64,000 nucleotides of DNA from Mercurialis annua (GCF_937616625.2 NC_065573.1:21715001-21779000), one strand, 5' to 3'; positions 36,289-47,429 are shown, counted from the first letter of the stretch. Notes: generated by a model from the letters alone, not told the origin. Translations and numbers: made by a program.

Positions 36289-37640
36289 GTGATACAAGGA
36301 CAGTATCAATATGAAGAAGAAAAAAAAAAAAAACAAGATAGAGATTTAATATTGGCATACATGAAGTGGTATCCAAAAGAGATTGATAGATCGAGCGATG
36401 CACTAGATATTCTAGATAGAGCGGAGCAAATTTCTCGTAGACTTCAAGCAAACGAAAGGAAAACGGTAAAATTGATAGGAATATCGATGAAAGGTCCCAA
36501 AGATTGGTTTCGATAAGTAATTGGACCGATAAAGGGTCAAACAGTATGGATGGAGTTAGTGACCCGATTTAGGTAATTCTTTTTATTGTTTGCTTTGATT
36601 AAGGACAAGCAAGAAAAGCAAATATCGTTAACTCGAGGAGACAAACCAGTCCAGAGATAGGTTATCGAGTTTGATAGATTAAGTGGATTCGCTCAAGACT
36701 TAATGATAGATTAAGTGTGAGTCTATACAAGAATCGTGGAAGGATTAGGACCACAATCTATGGAAAGACTGACACAGACTGATAAAGAGAAGTTATTCAG
36801 CTTGTCAACAGTGTTAGACAATTAAAAAAATGCATTAGTCCATTCTGAAGAAGGTCAAATAAGAAGTAAATATATGAAGTATGAATATCACATGTTTGGA
36901 TAAATGAGTAAGATGTTAATGATAAGCATGACCCAAGAGTTAATGTTATAGTTAATAGTAACCTAAAGGACGAATTTCCCTTGTTGCGAATAGTAAGGAT
37001 ACAGTGAGAAGGGAAGCAAAATCCTAAAGGAAATTGATGCAAATAAGTTATAAGGTGCCAATATGGTGGCAAGGAGGATTCGAACACGATAGTGATCAGG
37101 AGGATCGGGATATCGTAAAGATTGTAAAGGACGTTAACAAATTCCATAGGAATTGGCAAAGCTCCCCGCAAGGATAAGGAGATAGACTCGAATAAATAGA
37201 AGATAGTGGGTTAACATACCCGAAAGTCGATAAGCGAGATAAGTAACAGGAATGGAAGTAATGAAACTGTTAAATGCAGCATATGGTAAGAAAGGTTGAA
37301 TAAATCGAGAAACTCATCAGGAGTGAATAAACGAACTGTATCACATAGACTAGAAGATATGATGAAGGTTAATATGAGGAATATAATAGGAGATGATCGA
37401 GAAGAACGATAAAAGCGAAAAGACCAAAAGGCGATATAGCCGGACTCATAAGAACGATAGACAAGGGAAGGCAGCCAAGAGGGCTAGCACTATCAGTCCA
37501 TCTTCGGAACAAAGAAGTTCCAACCTTGCAAATCCCATGTGCCCGCAATGCGGCAGAAGTCACTTGGGTAAAGGTCAAACTATGATAGATGTATGCAGTC
37601 GGTGTGGACAACAAGGTCATTATGGTAAGGAATAGTCACA
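36289..37640 (+). pseudogene. decayed gag of element B
   Basis: The 75-codon open stretch at 36289-36516 contains DRDLILAYMKWYPKEIDRS, SDALDILDRAEQ, RRLQANERKTV and SMKGPKDWFR. These align with [36 protein letters not shown] and [12 protein letters not shown] in element D gag. Stops follow (after DWFR, LVTRFR, DKPVQR and DLMID). The zinc-knuckle remnant CSRCGQQGHYGKE (about 37593-37634) closes the region just before a stop. There is no pol. The gag cannot be translated as one protein from this copy. Confidence 0.82.
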
Positions 37641-38142
37641 TTCCGTGTAGTGGAATACCACGGATGACACGAATCAAGTGTCTCCTGAATGACATAGTTC
37701 TCATGATAGTTTCTGGTTAGATACAACCAGATAGACTACGTAGTCGAAGCAAACATCGTGAAGTCCGAACGCTAGAAGCTCAATAGCAACCAGACCTTTT
37801 GAGCTAGTCTAGTGAAAACACGAACGCTTAGGGTGTACTCTTCGAACGACGTCGGAAGCAGATGAATAGAACTACATCTTTTCATATGCAAAAGATGTAT
37901 ATAAATTGCGAACGATAGAACGATAATCGATAGATAGTGCAGAGTCTTATGTCGAGAGAAACTTACGTAAAACCCATTTTGTGAAAAGAAAAGCATTTGA
38001 TCGAAATGAAATGTTTTGAAAAGACATAATTGTGCCCGGACACGAATCATAAAAGCATCGCATTGACACGAATAGAATTGCATCACTACATCCATATTGC
38101 ATTCATTATTAGAACATGCATCATATACATTGTGTATGTCTG

Positions 38143-38143
38143 T

Positions 38144-38169
<26 letters not shown>
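38143..38169. repeat. poly(A) tract in element B
   Basis: A run of about 27 A lies in otherwise near-identical B/C interior sequence, where C has 9 A (about 23791-23799). This is replication slippage or assembly noise. Confidence 0.85.
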
Positions 38170-38174
<5 letters not shown>

Positions 38175-38875
38175 GTGTCATTGCAACTCTTGTGATGAGA
38201 GAAGTCATCACACCGGTGCACAATTATGACATGATTTGAGAAATGAAAAGTATCGTGATTTTAAACGGATGAGTTTTCAAACGTAAGTAAGCTCAGACAG
38301 GGACTCTGTATATAGAGGCATAGAACAAGACTGATCATCTTGTTAGGCCTATCTGAAAACATACGTATGTAACACGACAAGTATATAGAACGACGAGTAT
38401 TGTAATGCGAATCGCAACGTGTCGAGATTTGAATTGCAAATCTCTAATGTCGGTCTTGTATATTAAATACAAGAACAACGACGCTACTTTACAAACATGT
38501 AAAGTGATAGCGGCCATGATTAAACTCGAAGCACGTTTACCTCTAGGACGAGGAAATCGAACATAGAAGTTAGTTACGTCAGGGGATATGAACCCTACGA
38601 ACAAACATATGTTGTTCAAAAAGGTCGAATAAAGAGAATTAATTCATAATAGTTATGAATCAAGAAGTAACAAGATGGTTAGGATTGTTAGCATAAGAAG
38701 TTACTCGATAAGTATATCGAGATGACCGTATAAACCTAATTGTAAAGTCAACAGTTAGTGAATAACTAATCAGAGTATCGCAGCGGAAGTGTGGAAGGAA
38801 GTGAATGATAAGGTTTGAACAAGGATTGGTTAAGTGATATTAGAAGATTATGAAAATTCGAGGACGAATTTTTAT

Positions 38876-38887
38876 AAGGGGGGAAGA
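38876..38887 (+). other. polypurine tract of element B
   Basis: AAGGGGGGAAGA lies one base before the 3' LTR and is preceded by AATTCGAGGACGAATTTTT. Confidence 0.88.
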
Positions 38888-38888
38888 T

Positions 38889-41800
38889 TGTAATAACCTA
38901 AATTTTTGAGGTATTACGTGTAGTGCCACGAGGCATAATCGTAAAGATTAAGAACGAGAAAATCAGATTAGGATTGGATAATAAGGACTTAGACCGAAGA
39001 GGGTCTATTGGAATTATCGTAGGATAATAATTTAAATGGAAAATTATTATGCGATGAATTGGATTTAATCGGGACAAAAATGGAATGAGATAAAATAAGT
39101 TGGAAAGCCGGAGTTAATAATATTCACGTCAAGGTCCGTGAAATATTATTAATAAATGATCGTCAAGTTTCGTAAGTGTACGAAATCGTTTTAGAAGAAA
39201 GTTTGACGGTTAGTTAAGAATAAGGGTTAAAGTGCAAATTAGCCACTTAAGGGCTAAAGTGGACTTTTAACCACAAACTTCCGAAGGAAGTTATGTTTTA
39301 CTCTATTTTCTCAAGATAAGAAAATAATATCGATAAAGTGGTTATCGATAGTCATTAATATGAAAATTGGACGAAAAAGTGAGAAAAAGTGCAAATTAGC
39401 TCAAAATGGAAATTTGAGCGTTTTTGGCCAAAATTGCCAAAATAAATTGTTGAAAAGTGATATTATAAGATATGATACTAATACTATTTATTTGGAAAAT
39501 AAATAATACGGAATTCATCGAGAATCGAATAATTAAAGGATTAGTGGACTAAATTGGACGAAAGAAAAGTTAGAAGTTAGAGGTTGAGGAGGTGGCAAAC
39601 TCAAGGACTAAAGGAGACTTTTGTCTCATTTATCTAAGCCACTTGCATATGAGTTTAAACTCAGCAAGCTTATCATTTTCAGCTCCCAAATTTCGTACTC
39701 CATCCTTTCTCCATGGAAGATCATCAACCAAATTTCAAAGGAGCATAACTTCTTCGTTTCTCAACGAAATTGGACGATTCTTGTGGCCACGGAACGAGAA
39801 GAAGGAGAGCTACTGATCTAGCCCTATTGTTCAAGGTAATAATCACATCTTGGGATTAGGTTTAGGGCTGTAACTTTCGGGTTTGATTAGTTAAAATGGT
39901 GATGATGATTCCAATGGTGGAAATGATGTGTATGATGAGTAAATTGATGATTTAAGTTAAGTCTAATGGTTGTTTTGATGTAGGATGAAAGTTTTGAATT
40001 GTGTGTGATGTATATGTTAAGGGTTTTGAGGATTGATTTGGGAATTTTATGTGTTGATGATTATAGGTGTTCTTGAGTTGAATTGAAGCAAAGTTGATGG
40101 TGAATTTGAGCTTGAAGTGTTTGGCCATGATCAACAATCCAAGGTGAGGTTGAATTCTGAAATTTATCTATGTTTTGATTGATATGTTGGATGAGTTTGA
40201 TGGCTTAGGATTTACTTTTTCTATGATAATGATGATGGTTAATAAGTTGGTGTTTTGACCATTGAAATTGTGTTGTGATTGAATGCAATTTGACTTGAAA
40301 ATGGGCAAGGGTTTCGGCCCCTAAACTTGATGGATGAAGTGATGATCAAATGTTGGATTCATTCTTTGATGTGAGTTAATTAGAGCTGAAACAAGTTGAG
40401 TTTAATTGATTAAAGTGATGGTGAAGTTTGATGAAAAAAAATGATGATAGTATTGGATATTAATGAATTATTTAGGTTGTGTTAGTTTGATGAAACTTAG
40501 CTATGAATTATGATTGATAATTGAAGTATTTAGAGGCTGGATTGAATTGGTGTTAGAGGTCTGAAATTGTTAGGTTTAGTTTCAACACGAAATAATTACG
40601 AAACGAGTCGGCGAAAATTAGTTTGACGATTGGCAGAATTTTGTACTGCAGAATAGAGGTATTGTGAGAGCAATATCTCGAGTTTTATAACTCGGAATCA
40701 AGTTCCGTTTGTTGGCACGAAAACTTTGAGATGTTACCTACAATGGTCAAGGTTTAAGTTTTCTCTAATTCTGCCTCTAAGATAATCAAATTGAGCAAAA
40801 CATTTTATTGCTCAGAGCAGGTCTGCAGTTTTAGGACAGCCCTATGTAAAAACCTTATGGGCTAGATTGCGACACCTTCGGGTGCGAATTTCATTCCGAG
40901 ACCTAAATAAAAGTTGTAGGAGACATTCCGAACTTTAAGAATGTCAATTTTGTTTTGGGGTCGGACTATTTTTAGATAAGAATTTGGTTAGCCGAAGTAG
41001 ACTAGAAAATTAGCTTTTTGATAAATTAGTTATACTTAGAAATTTTATTAATTCGTAGTGTTATCGAATTTGCGTAGACTCGACGAAGCGACTATCGACA
41101 AGGCTTGAGGGGAACGGATCGAGATGTCTTCGTGTTTATTTAAAGATTATGGATAGCAAGTGGTGAGTACACTTTAAATTACTCGCTAATATTCATAAAG
41201 CTACGTATTTTAATACGAAAAGCTATATGAATATTTATATATTTGAAATGTTTGTTTTTAAAATGTATACGTATGTATGCTCTGAAAATGATGTTTTATC
41301 GTAATGTGATAATTTGATAATAACATAAATGTTAAGGTACCGGGGATGGGTAAAGTAAAATAACGTGAATTGAACCAAATATAAATAAGAAAAGTACAGT
41401 ACATTCCTATATGTACTAATAAATCGAATATCGAATAATATACAAGTATCAGATCAAATATGAATAAGGAAATATAGTACATTCCGATATGTACTATCAA
41501 AAATAATAAATACCCATACGTGCGTGTGTTATAGATGTATGCTTGTAGATTGTAATGTGCATGCCATGGTCCATAAAGGATCAATACAACAGAACGAAAA
41601 ATACAAAAACGTAAAATGAGAATTGTACTATGGTACACAAAATAATAAGAACTGAGATACAAGGTTGAACTCGGAAGAATTATCCCGGGACCTGTATCTC
41701 ATCCATTCTCGATGATAATCCTCGGAACTCATACGAAATAAAAAGTAAGTGTAATACATCGAGAATCAATACGAAACAAGATCGAGACACAATGTGAACA

Positions 41801-42726
41801 AACACTCCTATTAGATGTCAATAGGAATCATATGAATCGACAGTTAAGTTCAAAAGACCTGCAGGGTGCAGAGTCCGAATGCAGACACGAAGGTAACTCG
41901 GTTGAACTATCTCGGGACCCGTGTCTAAGGAGTAACTCGGTTGAATTATCTCGGGACTCCTATCGATCGTTTGGGATTGAGAAATGGTACAAGTAACTCG
42001 GTTGAATTATCTCGGGACTGTACCATATGGTTATGGGTAACTCGGTTGAACTATCTCGGGACCCAACCATAAGGATCAAGTCACAAGAGACTTGCCAATG
42101 ATTTAATTCGATTTAGAATCATGATGATATAACCTAAGATTTAAGATCCGATCGAAAACTATTACAACAAAACGAGAAAGAAAAATATCAATACCATAAT
42201 AAGAAATCAAAGATGTCAGATACGTATAAACTATAAGTTTATGAAATAAACAAAGAGTTATGAAGGAAAGTAAATAGAGTATGCAATATGATTTCAAAAG
42301 AGTATTTTCTATATATAAAATGGGTTTTCAAATGTTTTAACCCTTTATGTGATATTGCGTGTAATTTGGTGAACTCACTCAGTTTTATACTGACCCCGTT
42401 GCTCCTCCCATTTTTCAGGGATAGCATGATATGATTTGAAAAGTCAAGCTTCCGAAGTTTTAATTCTCGGAAGTCATTTGCACAAGAAGTGAAAGAAGGT
42501 TTTCATTCTAGCGGTCCGCAGTAGTCTAGATGTTTTTGTCTATGTATTTGTACAATGCGTTTTAACTCTGATGTTTTTTGTAAAATTGGGTCACATGTAT
42601 TTTGATATATAAAATATGATATGATTTGCGAAAATTTTATACAGGTTTTTAGGCTTGCTACGGGTTTCGGAGCTACCACTCCCATTCCCTAGCGCCGGTC
42701 GCGACTCATAAATTTGGGTCGTGACA
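38889..42726 (+). repeat. 3' LTR of element B
   Basis: This second 3838-bp copy differs from the 5' LTR at about three bases near its 3' end (TTTTCTGGG/TTTTCAGGG, TTTTTATAAA/TTTTTGTAAA, GTCGCTACTC/GTCGCGACTC). The hairpin array lies at 41653-42094. Confidence 0.95.
41653..42094. other. hairpin array with conserved core (B, 3' LTR)
   Basis: This is a copy of the array at 34092-34533, with all arms and cores unchanged as far as I can see. Confidence 0.85.
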
Positions 42727-43825
42727 CGAAGCTTTTGATCGAGCCTGGTTTTAATTTGTTATACCATCTCTGGGCCGTGCCCGTGAGTGTGGTGGGGAAA
42801 ACCCTGCAAAGAATGGCGTCTGATACGCTGAGTAGCCCCATGGTCGCTGTGAACCTAGAAGTATGGTCTCGGGGGTCTCCTTCCCCATTGAAAATTGGCA
42901 GGATCGGCAACTTCATGCTGTGCGGGATAGTTTCCTCCATGATCTCGGGCGAGAGGGGTGATCCTTTCAACCTGAGGTCGTCTATATCCAATTCTTCAGA
43001 TTTTAGTTTTTTGAGCGCTTTGGCGATCTTCTCTTCCAAATCTTCTTCCACCACATATGTGGCTTTGCTTTTTTGGGGTGTCTCTGACGATTCGCCCTCT
43101 CCTTCTTGGTGTTTTTTCTTAGTTTGCTCTTTCCCTGCATCTCTTTCCTGTCGCTTACTCCTTGGCGGGGCGTCTTCTTTTTCCTTCTCCCTTCGTTCGT
43201 CTCTCTTTGAGTTCAGACCGCTCCGGGCGTCCTCCTGGTTGTGCTCATTTCTGGGTGTCTCCGGTGATTCCTCGTTAGATTTGTCTCTGTTCGGACTTTC
43301 CTCGTCGCTGGTTCTATTTTCTCGCTGGTTTCTTGCCTCGTTTCTTTCTCCGTTCCCTCTGGTTCGGGGTTCCTTGCTTTTATTGTTTTCTGCCCTTGCC
43401 TCTCGTCGGCCTGGGTTTGCATTTTCTGTTCTTTCTCTTCTTCTGGGGGCTGTAGGGCTGAAGTTTTCCCTTAGGATTTTCATAGTTTCTTCGTGCCTGT
43501 CGTTTGTTCTTTTGGCTTCGCTAGCCAATCTGTCAAGATTTGCCTGTACAGATTCCAGTATCTTCTTCAGCATTTCGTTGTGTGAATCTTGTGCTGCTGC
43601 ATTTGGTGCTTGTTCTTCAGTGTCTAGATTGAAAGCAATTGGGATGCTTCCCCTTATCGGATTAGTTTGGTACTGGGGTGTTGAGAAAGAGGGCCCTCCG
43701 GTGTTGCTTTTTTCCCCGGAGTTGTGAAGCCCGTCTTCCGTCACGTTGATTATCTCCGGAGTGCTTTTTGGGTCCATTGGTTGTTTGTCTTTCAGGTTTA
43801 CTCTTTCAGAAGTCATCTTCTTCAA
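42727..43825 (-). pseudogene. gag of element A, 5' portion
   Basis: This minus-strand frame starts at ATG 43825 (MKKMTSERVNLKDKQPMDPK), about 75 bp inside the 5' LTR. It has a low-complexity region rich in Arg, Asn, Glu and Lys (about residues 125-260). It then enters the retrotransposon gag domain: PILPIFNGEGDPRDHTSRF, MGLLSVSDAILCRVFPTTL and AQRWYNKLKPGSIKSF. Element B interrupts it directly after this, and the frame resumes at 31327. Gag would form the particle that packages element RNA. The plus-strand open frame over the same bases is only a shadow. Confidence 0.85.
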
Positions 43826-43880
43826 TGAGATTTGTATTTGAGTTCAGAAAAGCTCCTTCTTTTGAAGTTTAGTTAAGCTT

Positions 43881-43898
43881 TTCCCACAGACGGCGCCA
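43881..43898 (-). other. primer binding site of element A
   Basis: On the minus strand TGGCGCCGTCTGTGGGAA begins two bases after the 5' LTR. TGGCGCCG starts are typical of Tat/Athila-type gypsy elements and differ from the TGGTATCAGAGC site of B, C and D. The tRNA used was not determined. Confidence 0.85.
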
Positions 43899-43900
43899 AT

Positions 43901-44494
43901 TGATGGAGTCTGCCTTCTGAACCGGTGAGTGAACCTGCAAAACAGGGTAGAAGCTAACCGGACGGTGGTTGTCCGATTAACTCTCCGATGCTAAAGTCAG
44001 TCTAGAGCTTTGAGCAGCGTTTTGAGTATATGAATGTAATTGTGATTCTAGGCATATCTCGTGCTCCTTTTATAGTAGTGGAATATACCTAGTAGAGTTG
44101 TATTAGGCAAGTGAATCCTACTTTATAGGGATTCGGCAATATCGTAGAGATTCTCCTGATTTGTCGAGATCTACCTTAATCTGATAAGAGTCCTATTTAG
44201 GAACGTCTTCCTAAATAGTCTTATCTTCCTAAAGTAGAGCTTATCTTTCCATATGTAGTGTTTGTGTCCGAATAGGACAACACTTCCATAATTAGTCGAT
44301 TATCCGAATCCCGGACCTGACGCGCCTTCGGCGGATCATGTGGGATTCGGTCTTTATTAAAGTGTCACCGAATCTTAAGAGATTCGGCATCTCCTTCATA
44401 TCTTCCGATCTTCAGGGGGAGTCCGGTATCGTCTGAGAGTGGATCTCCTGCAACTCGGCTCCATTATACTTACAATAGGATTCGGTATCCATCA
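43901..44494 (-). repeat. 5' LTR of element A
   Basis: This 594-bp copy pairs with 15202-15795 and is followed by the GTTAG duplication at 44495-44499. Confidence 0.95.
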
Positions 44495-45322
44495 GTTAGA
44501 TATAATCTTCAAATAATACATCAATCCTTAAACCTTAATTTCTTCCAAATTATTTTTGATGAATAATTTATTCCAATTAAGCTTAGCTAAAGTTATTTTC
44601 TAAAATAAGAAGTTTCTTCTATCAATTTTTTTATAATTTTATATATATCATGTTTGAAATTTAAGTTTTGATATACTATATTTGCATGCCAAATAAATAA
44701 TTTTTAAAATTATATAATAACTATTTTTAAATTGAAAATTTAGATAACTCTATTGAAGTGAATAGAAAATATAGCAATTTCATTCAACCTAAAAATTATG
44801 CTAAAATAGTATAAGCTTTCTGCAATTGATTATTAAGTACATAATTTAAGATCCTGATTGTCGTAGTTTTTTTTTCGGCTGCTATTAATGGTTTATTTTT
44901 CGTTGACGATAGCCATCTATTTTTTTATGTTGTTTTATTTCATAAATATTATAAATAATCAAATTTTTTTATTTTGATTGGTTAAGTTTATTGATTAAGC
45001 ACATATTAAATTTAATTTATTCCAAATTAAAAATTAAAGATGAATAAAGATTTTTTAATAGTAACAATAAAATCTTTTAAAAACAATAATAGTATCTCTT
45101 AAAATATTTTATTTTATTGTCAATCTTTGTTTATGACATATTTATTTGTCATTTTTTATGAAAATTTTATTTGTCTTTTTTATGAAATGTTTATCAGGTG
45201 GTGGTTGAATCGAATGTCCGTATTGTAATATGATATTAAAAATCAGTATAGTCATTTTTTTAAATAAAATTCATACATTTATTTAAGTTTGAAAAAGGTT
45301 AAATGTTTTTTTATATTTATAA

Positions 45323-45412
45323 ATGGTATAAGCGCTCAGCAGAAAACTGCTAAGGTCGTGGGTTCAATTTCTCCCACAAGCGCTCCTCCTCCCCCAATTA
45401 TCAAAAAAAAAT
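45323..45412 (+). mobile_element. short tRNA-derived SINE, 5'-truncated copy
   Basis: AAATGGTATAAGCGCT, ACTGCTA, GGTCGTGGGTTCAATTTCTC, ACAAGCGCTCC and CAATTATCAAAAAAAAA match the complete copy at 46113-46219. The A box is mostly missing and the B box is altered, so it is an older copy. I found no target duplication. Confidence 0.7.
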
Positions 45413-45547
45413 TGATCATTATATTAAATATATACCTAAAATATAATTCGGAGTTAAGGCTCCTCAATTTTACGAATTATAACCGAAATAATTATTTTTT
45501 AAACTCAAATAAAATTAATTGTGTAAAATATTAAATTTTATCATAGT

Positions 45548-45590
45548 TTTCCTCCCACAAACAATCCCCTTTCCAAATTATCAAAAACAA
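45548..45590 (+). mobile_element. short tRNA-derived SINE, 3' fragment
   Basis: CCTCCCACAA, TCCCCTTTCC and AAATTATCAAAAAC correspond to the last part of the SINE at 46113-46219. This is only a remnant. Confidence 0.5.
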
Positions 45591-46112
45591 ATGTATAAAA
45601 TAATTATTTATAAAATCAAAAACTTATACAGATAAATACTAAAAATAGATATTATTTGAGACTTGAATGTATTTGTCCCAATTTATAAAATTGACAAATC
45701 TGAATATTCAAATTATATTTTAAAAATATATTTGACAAATTGAGTTATTCTTTTAATAGAATTATCAAAAAGACGATGTATATATACTTTTTAGTTTCAT
45801 TTTAAAAGCTTTACCTTTTAATTTGGAATATTTTATTTAAAGTTTTCTTTTCATTTTTAAAATAATTTTATTTCAAATTTTCTTTTTTATCTGTCTTTTG
45901 TAAATTTAAGATAAAGTCTATAACAACTCCATTAACATTAATAATGACAAATTAGAAAAAATATCACAAGAAATGTTTTTTAGTTTTATATAGAATCAAA
46001 AAGAGCTTCCAAAATGGAACAGAAATAACATATAATTGTTCAGATTCAAATTCGAAACTTTATAAACTGAAATATATCGTAGCTCTGTAATTTTAACTAA
46101 TTCTACATGCAC

Positions 46113-46219
46113 CAATGAGCTATAGCTCAAATGGTATAAGCGCTGAGTAGCAAACTGCTAGGTCGTGGGTTCGATTCCTCCTACAAGCGCTCCCCCTCCC
46201 CAAATTATCAAAAAAAAAA
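46113..46219 (+). mobile_element. complete short tRNA-derived SINE with 18-bp target duplication
   Basis: The element is about 107 bp. A tRNA-like part has an A-box-like TAGCTCAAATGG and a perfect B box GGTTCGATTCC. A 3' part, ACAAGCGCTCCCCCTCCCC-AAATTATC, ends in an A run. The 18-bp direct repeat AACTAATTCTACATGCAC flanks it exactly (46095-46112, 46220-46237), which shows target-primed retroposition. It is not a functional tRNA gene: it carries no credible anticodon arm and ends in poly(A). Confidence 0.85.
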
Positions 46220-46615
46220 AACTAATTCTACATGCACAGTGAATGTATATTTGAACTGACTTGCATATAAAATTAATAAGTCTGGTCTAATTATTAACGA
46301 TCGAGGTGATAGAATAGGGAATCATGCATATAAAATACTATATGAGAGAGATTTTTATTTGTCAACTGTCTCCATGTTCCAGGTTCAAAAGATTCTTGAC
46401 TCAGCGATGAAGCTTCTAAACCTTGTGCCCTGCCCATTTTTATCTCTTAATTTTCACATTAATCAATGCAGATAAAATATACTTAATTAATGTTGGTATT
46501 GAATTAGTTAATTTATCTATTGATAATTTGTCTAAACGGCTGTAGTCAATTTTTTGACAAAAAAAAAATCTAGTATTGATTTTAAGCATATAGAAAATTA
46601 AAAATTAAAATAAAT

Positions 46616-46653
46616 GATCATCTATACCCCTAAGGTTAGGGGTATAGATGATC
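46616..46653. repeat. perfect palindrome, 18-bp arms
   Basis: GATCATCTATACCCCTAA and its exact reverse complement are separated by GG. The left-arm word recurs at about 46956-46975, shortly before a SINE fragment. It may be the head-to-head ends of two insertions. Confidence 0.9.
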
Positions 46654-47024
46654 TTTTTTAGTAGTATTAATTTTAAGCATACAAAAATCTAGTATTATCC
46701 TTAATTATCATACATATAACAAATTGTGCTTGTAAAATAAAAACGATTTAGTAATTATTTTAGTATTATAAAAATAAATTTGAATTCTATAGTAAAACGC
46801 TGATAAATTCTTTAAAAAAATAGACAAATAAACCTTTTATAACAAAAGTTCATGCAACACTTTTGATAAAAAATAAAAATTAATATTTTTTAAAAAATAC
46901 TATAGGTATTAAAAGATTCTATTTTTTTATTATTGAATGGCCTTAATCTTAAAAAGATCATCTATACCCCTAAGGTTTGACTTCATGATCAAATAAGCCA
47001 TCAACGTTCAGAAAATTCCCACTG

Positions 47025-47120
47025 AAAGATTCACCCACCATGTCAGATGCGCGATGCGGGTCGGATCCGGATTAATCAGGGCGAAGCCCTGAAAACCGGA
47101 TGGGTTTACAAAAAAAAAGG
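47025..47120 (+). mobile_element. SINE fragment (3' part)
   Basis: CACCCACCATGTCAGATGC, GCGGGTCGGATCCGGATTA, a GGGCGAAGCCCT hairpin and ACCGGATGGGTTTAC lead into an A run. The blocks match the fragment at 7605-7748 on the other strand. The polymerase III boxes are not recognisable in this copy. Confidence 0.62.
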
Positions 47121-47162
47121 ATGATTAATTTTTTATTTTTTAAAAATAAAATAACTTAGTTA

Positions 47163-47429
47163 CTTCTTCTGTTTCATTTTCGAAGTCTCGTATTTTATTT
47201 TAAAAATGTTCCATTTAAAAAGTTTATTTTTATTTTAAAATATTTTTATATTGAACTTCTCTTTTTACCCTTTATTTAGTCATCTCAAATAAACTTTTAT
47301 GAAATTTTTTACTATTGATTATTAATAGGGGCAAAATATGAAAAAAAATATAAAAAGAACAATGATAGTAAATGTGTTTTTAATCCATGAGTAAAAACAA
47401 ATGAAACTTCAAAAATGGGACAGAGGGAG
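47163..47429. mobile_element. Stowaway-like MITE
   Basis: The right end reads AAAATGGGACAGAGGGAG followed by TA. The left end, preceded by TA, is a diverged inverted match (CTTCTTCTGTTTCATTTTCGAAG). TA duplication and CTCCCTC-type ends suit the Stowaway group. It is about 267 bp and non-coding. Confidence 0.68.

Larger units (their letters stand above)
31328..42726 (+). mobile_element. element B: large-LTR non-autonomous gypsy element
   Basis: Two 3838-bp LTRs (TGTAATAACC...GGTCGTGACA) enclose a 3723-bp interior, so the LTRs outweigh it. CGAAG flanks the element at 31323-31327 and 42727-42731. It is in plus orientation with primer site and purine tract in place. The interior has only a decayed gag. 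By eye the LTRs differ at about 3 positions, making this the youngest insertion in the nest. It interrupts the gag of element A and belongs to the same family as C, with a partly different LTR. Confidence 0.94.
15202..44494 (-). mobile_element. element A: Tat-like Ty3/gypsy retrotransposon, non-autonomous, carrying two nested insertions
   Basis: Two 594-bp LTRs (TGATGGAGTC...GGTATCCATCA) bound the element, and GTTAG flanks it at 15197-15201 and 44495-44499. Orientation is minus: the primer site adjoins the right LTR and the polypurine tract the left one. Removing B and C with one copy of each duplication leaves about 6.83 kb. The element encodes gag-protease (minus strand) and an opposite-strand extra ORF next to the 3' LTR, an arrangement known from Tat-lineage elements such as Grande1 and RIRE2. 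No reverse transcriptase, RNase H or integrase is present, so A depended on a partner element. The LTRs differ at about 3 sites. Confidence 0.9.
44500..47160. other. gene-free AT-rich DNA with SINEs and a palindrome
   Basis: No protein gene is supported between element A and the MITE cluster. The content is AT-rich sequence, three copies or fragments of a very short tRNA-derived SINE, a perfect palindrome and a fragment of a second SINE family, each listed separately. Confidence 0.6.

Noticed and set aside
17082..42427. Small open frames that occur in identical pairs (for example 80, 91, 64 and 134 codons)
   Set aside because: They lie in the duplicated LTRs of B and C, on both strands and in AT-rich sequence, and duplicate only because the LTRs do.
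42714..43727. 337-codon plus-strand open frame
   Set aside because: It lies exactly antisense to the gag of element A, is Ser/Leu-rich as expected from the complement of Arg/Glu/Asn codons, and begins inside the LTR of element B.
46117..46190. Functional tRNA gene
   Set aside because: The A and B boxes are present, but there is no convincing anticodon arm and the unit ends in poly(A) inside an 18-bp target duplication, so it is a SINE.
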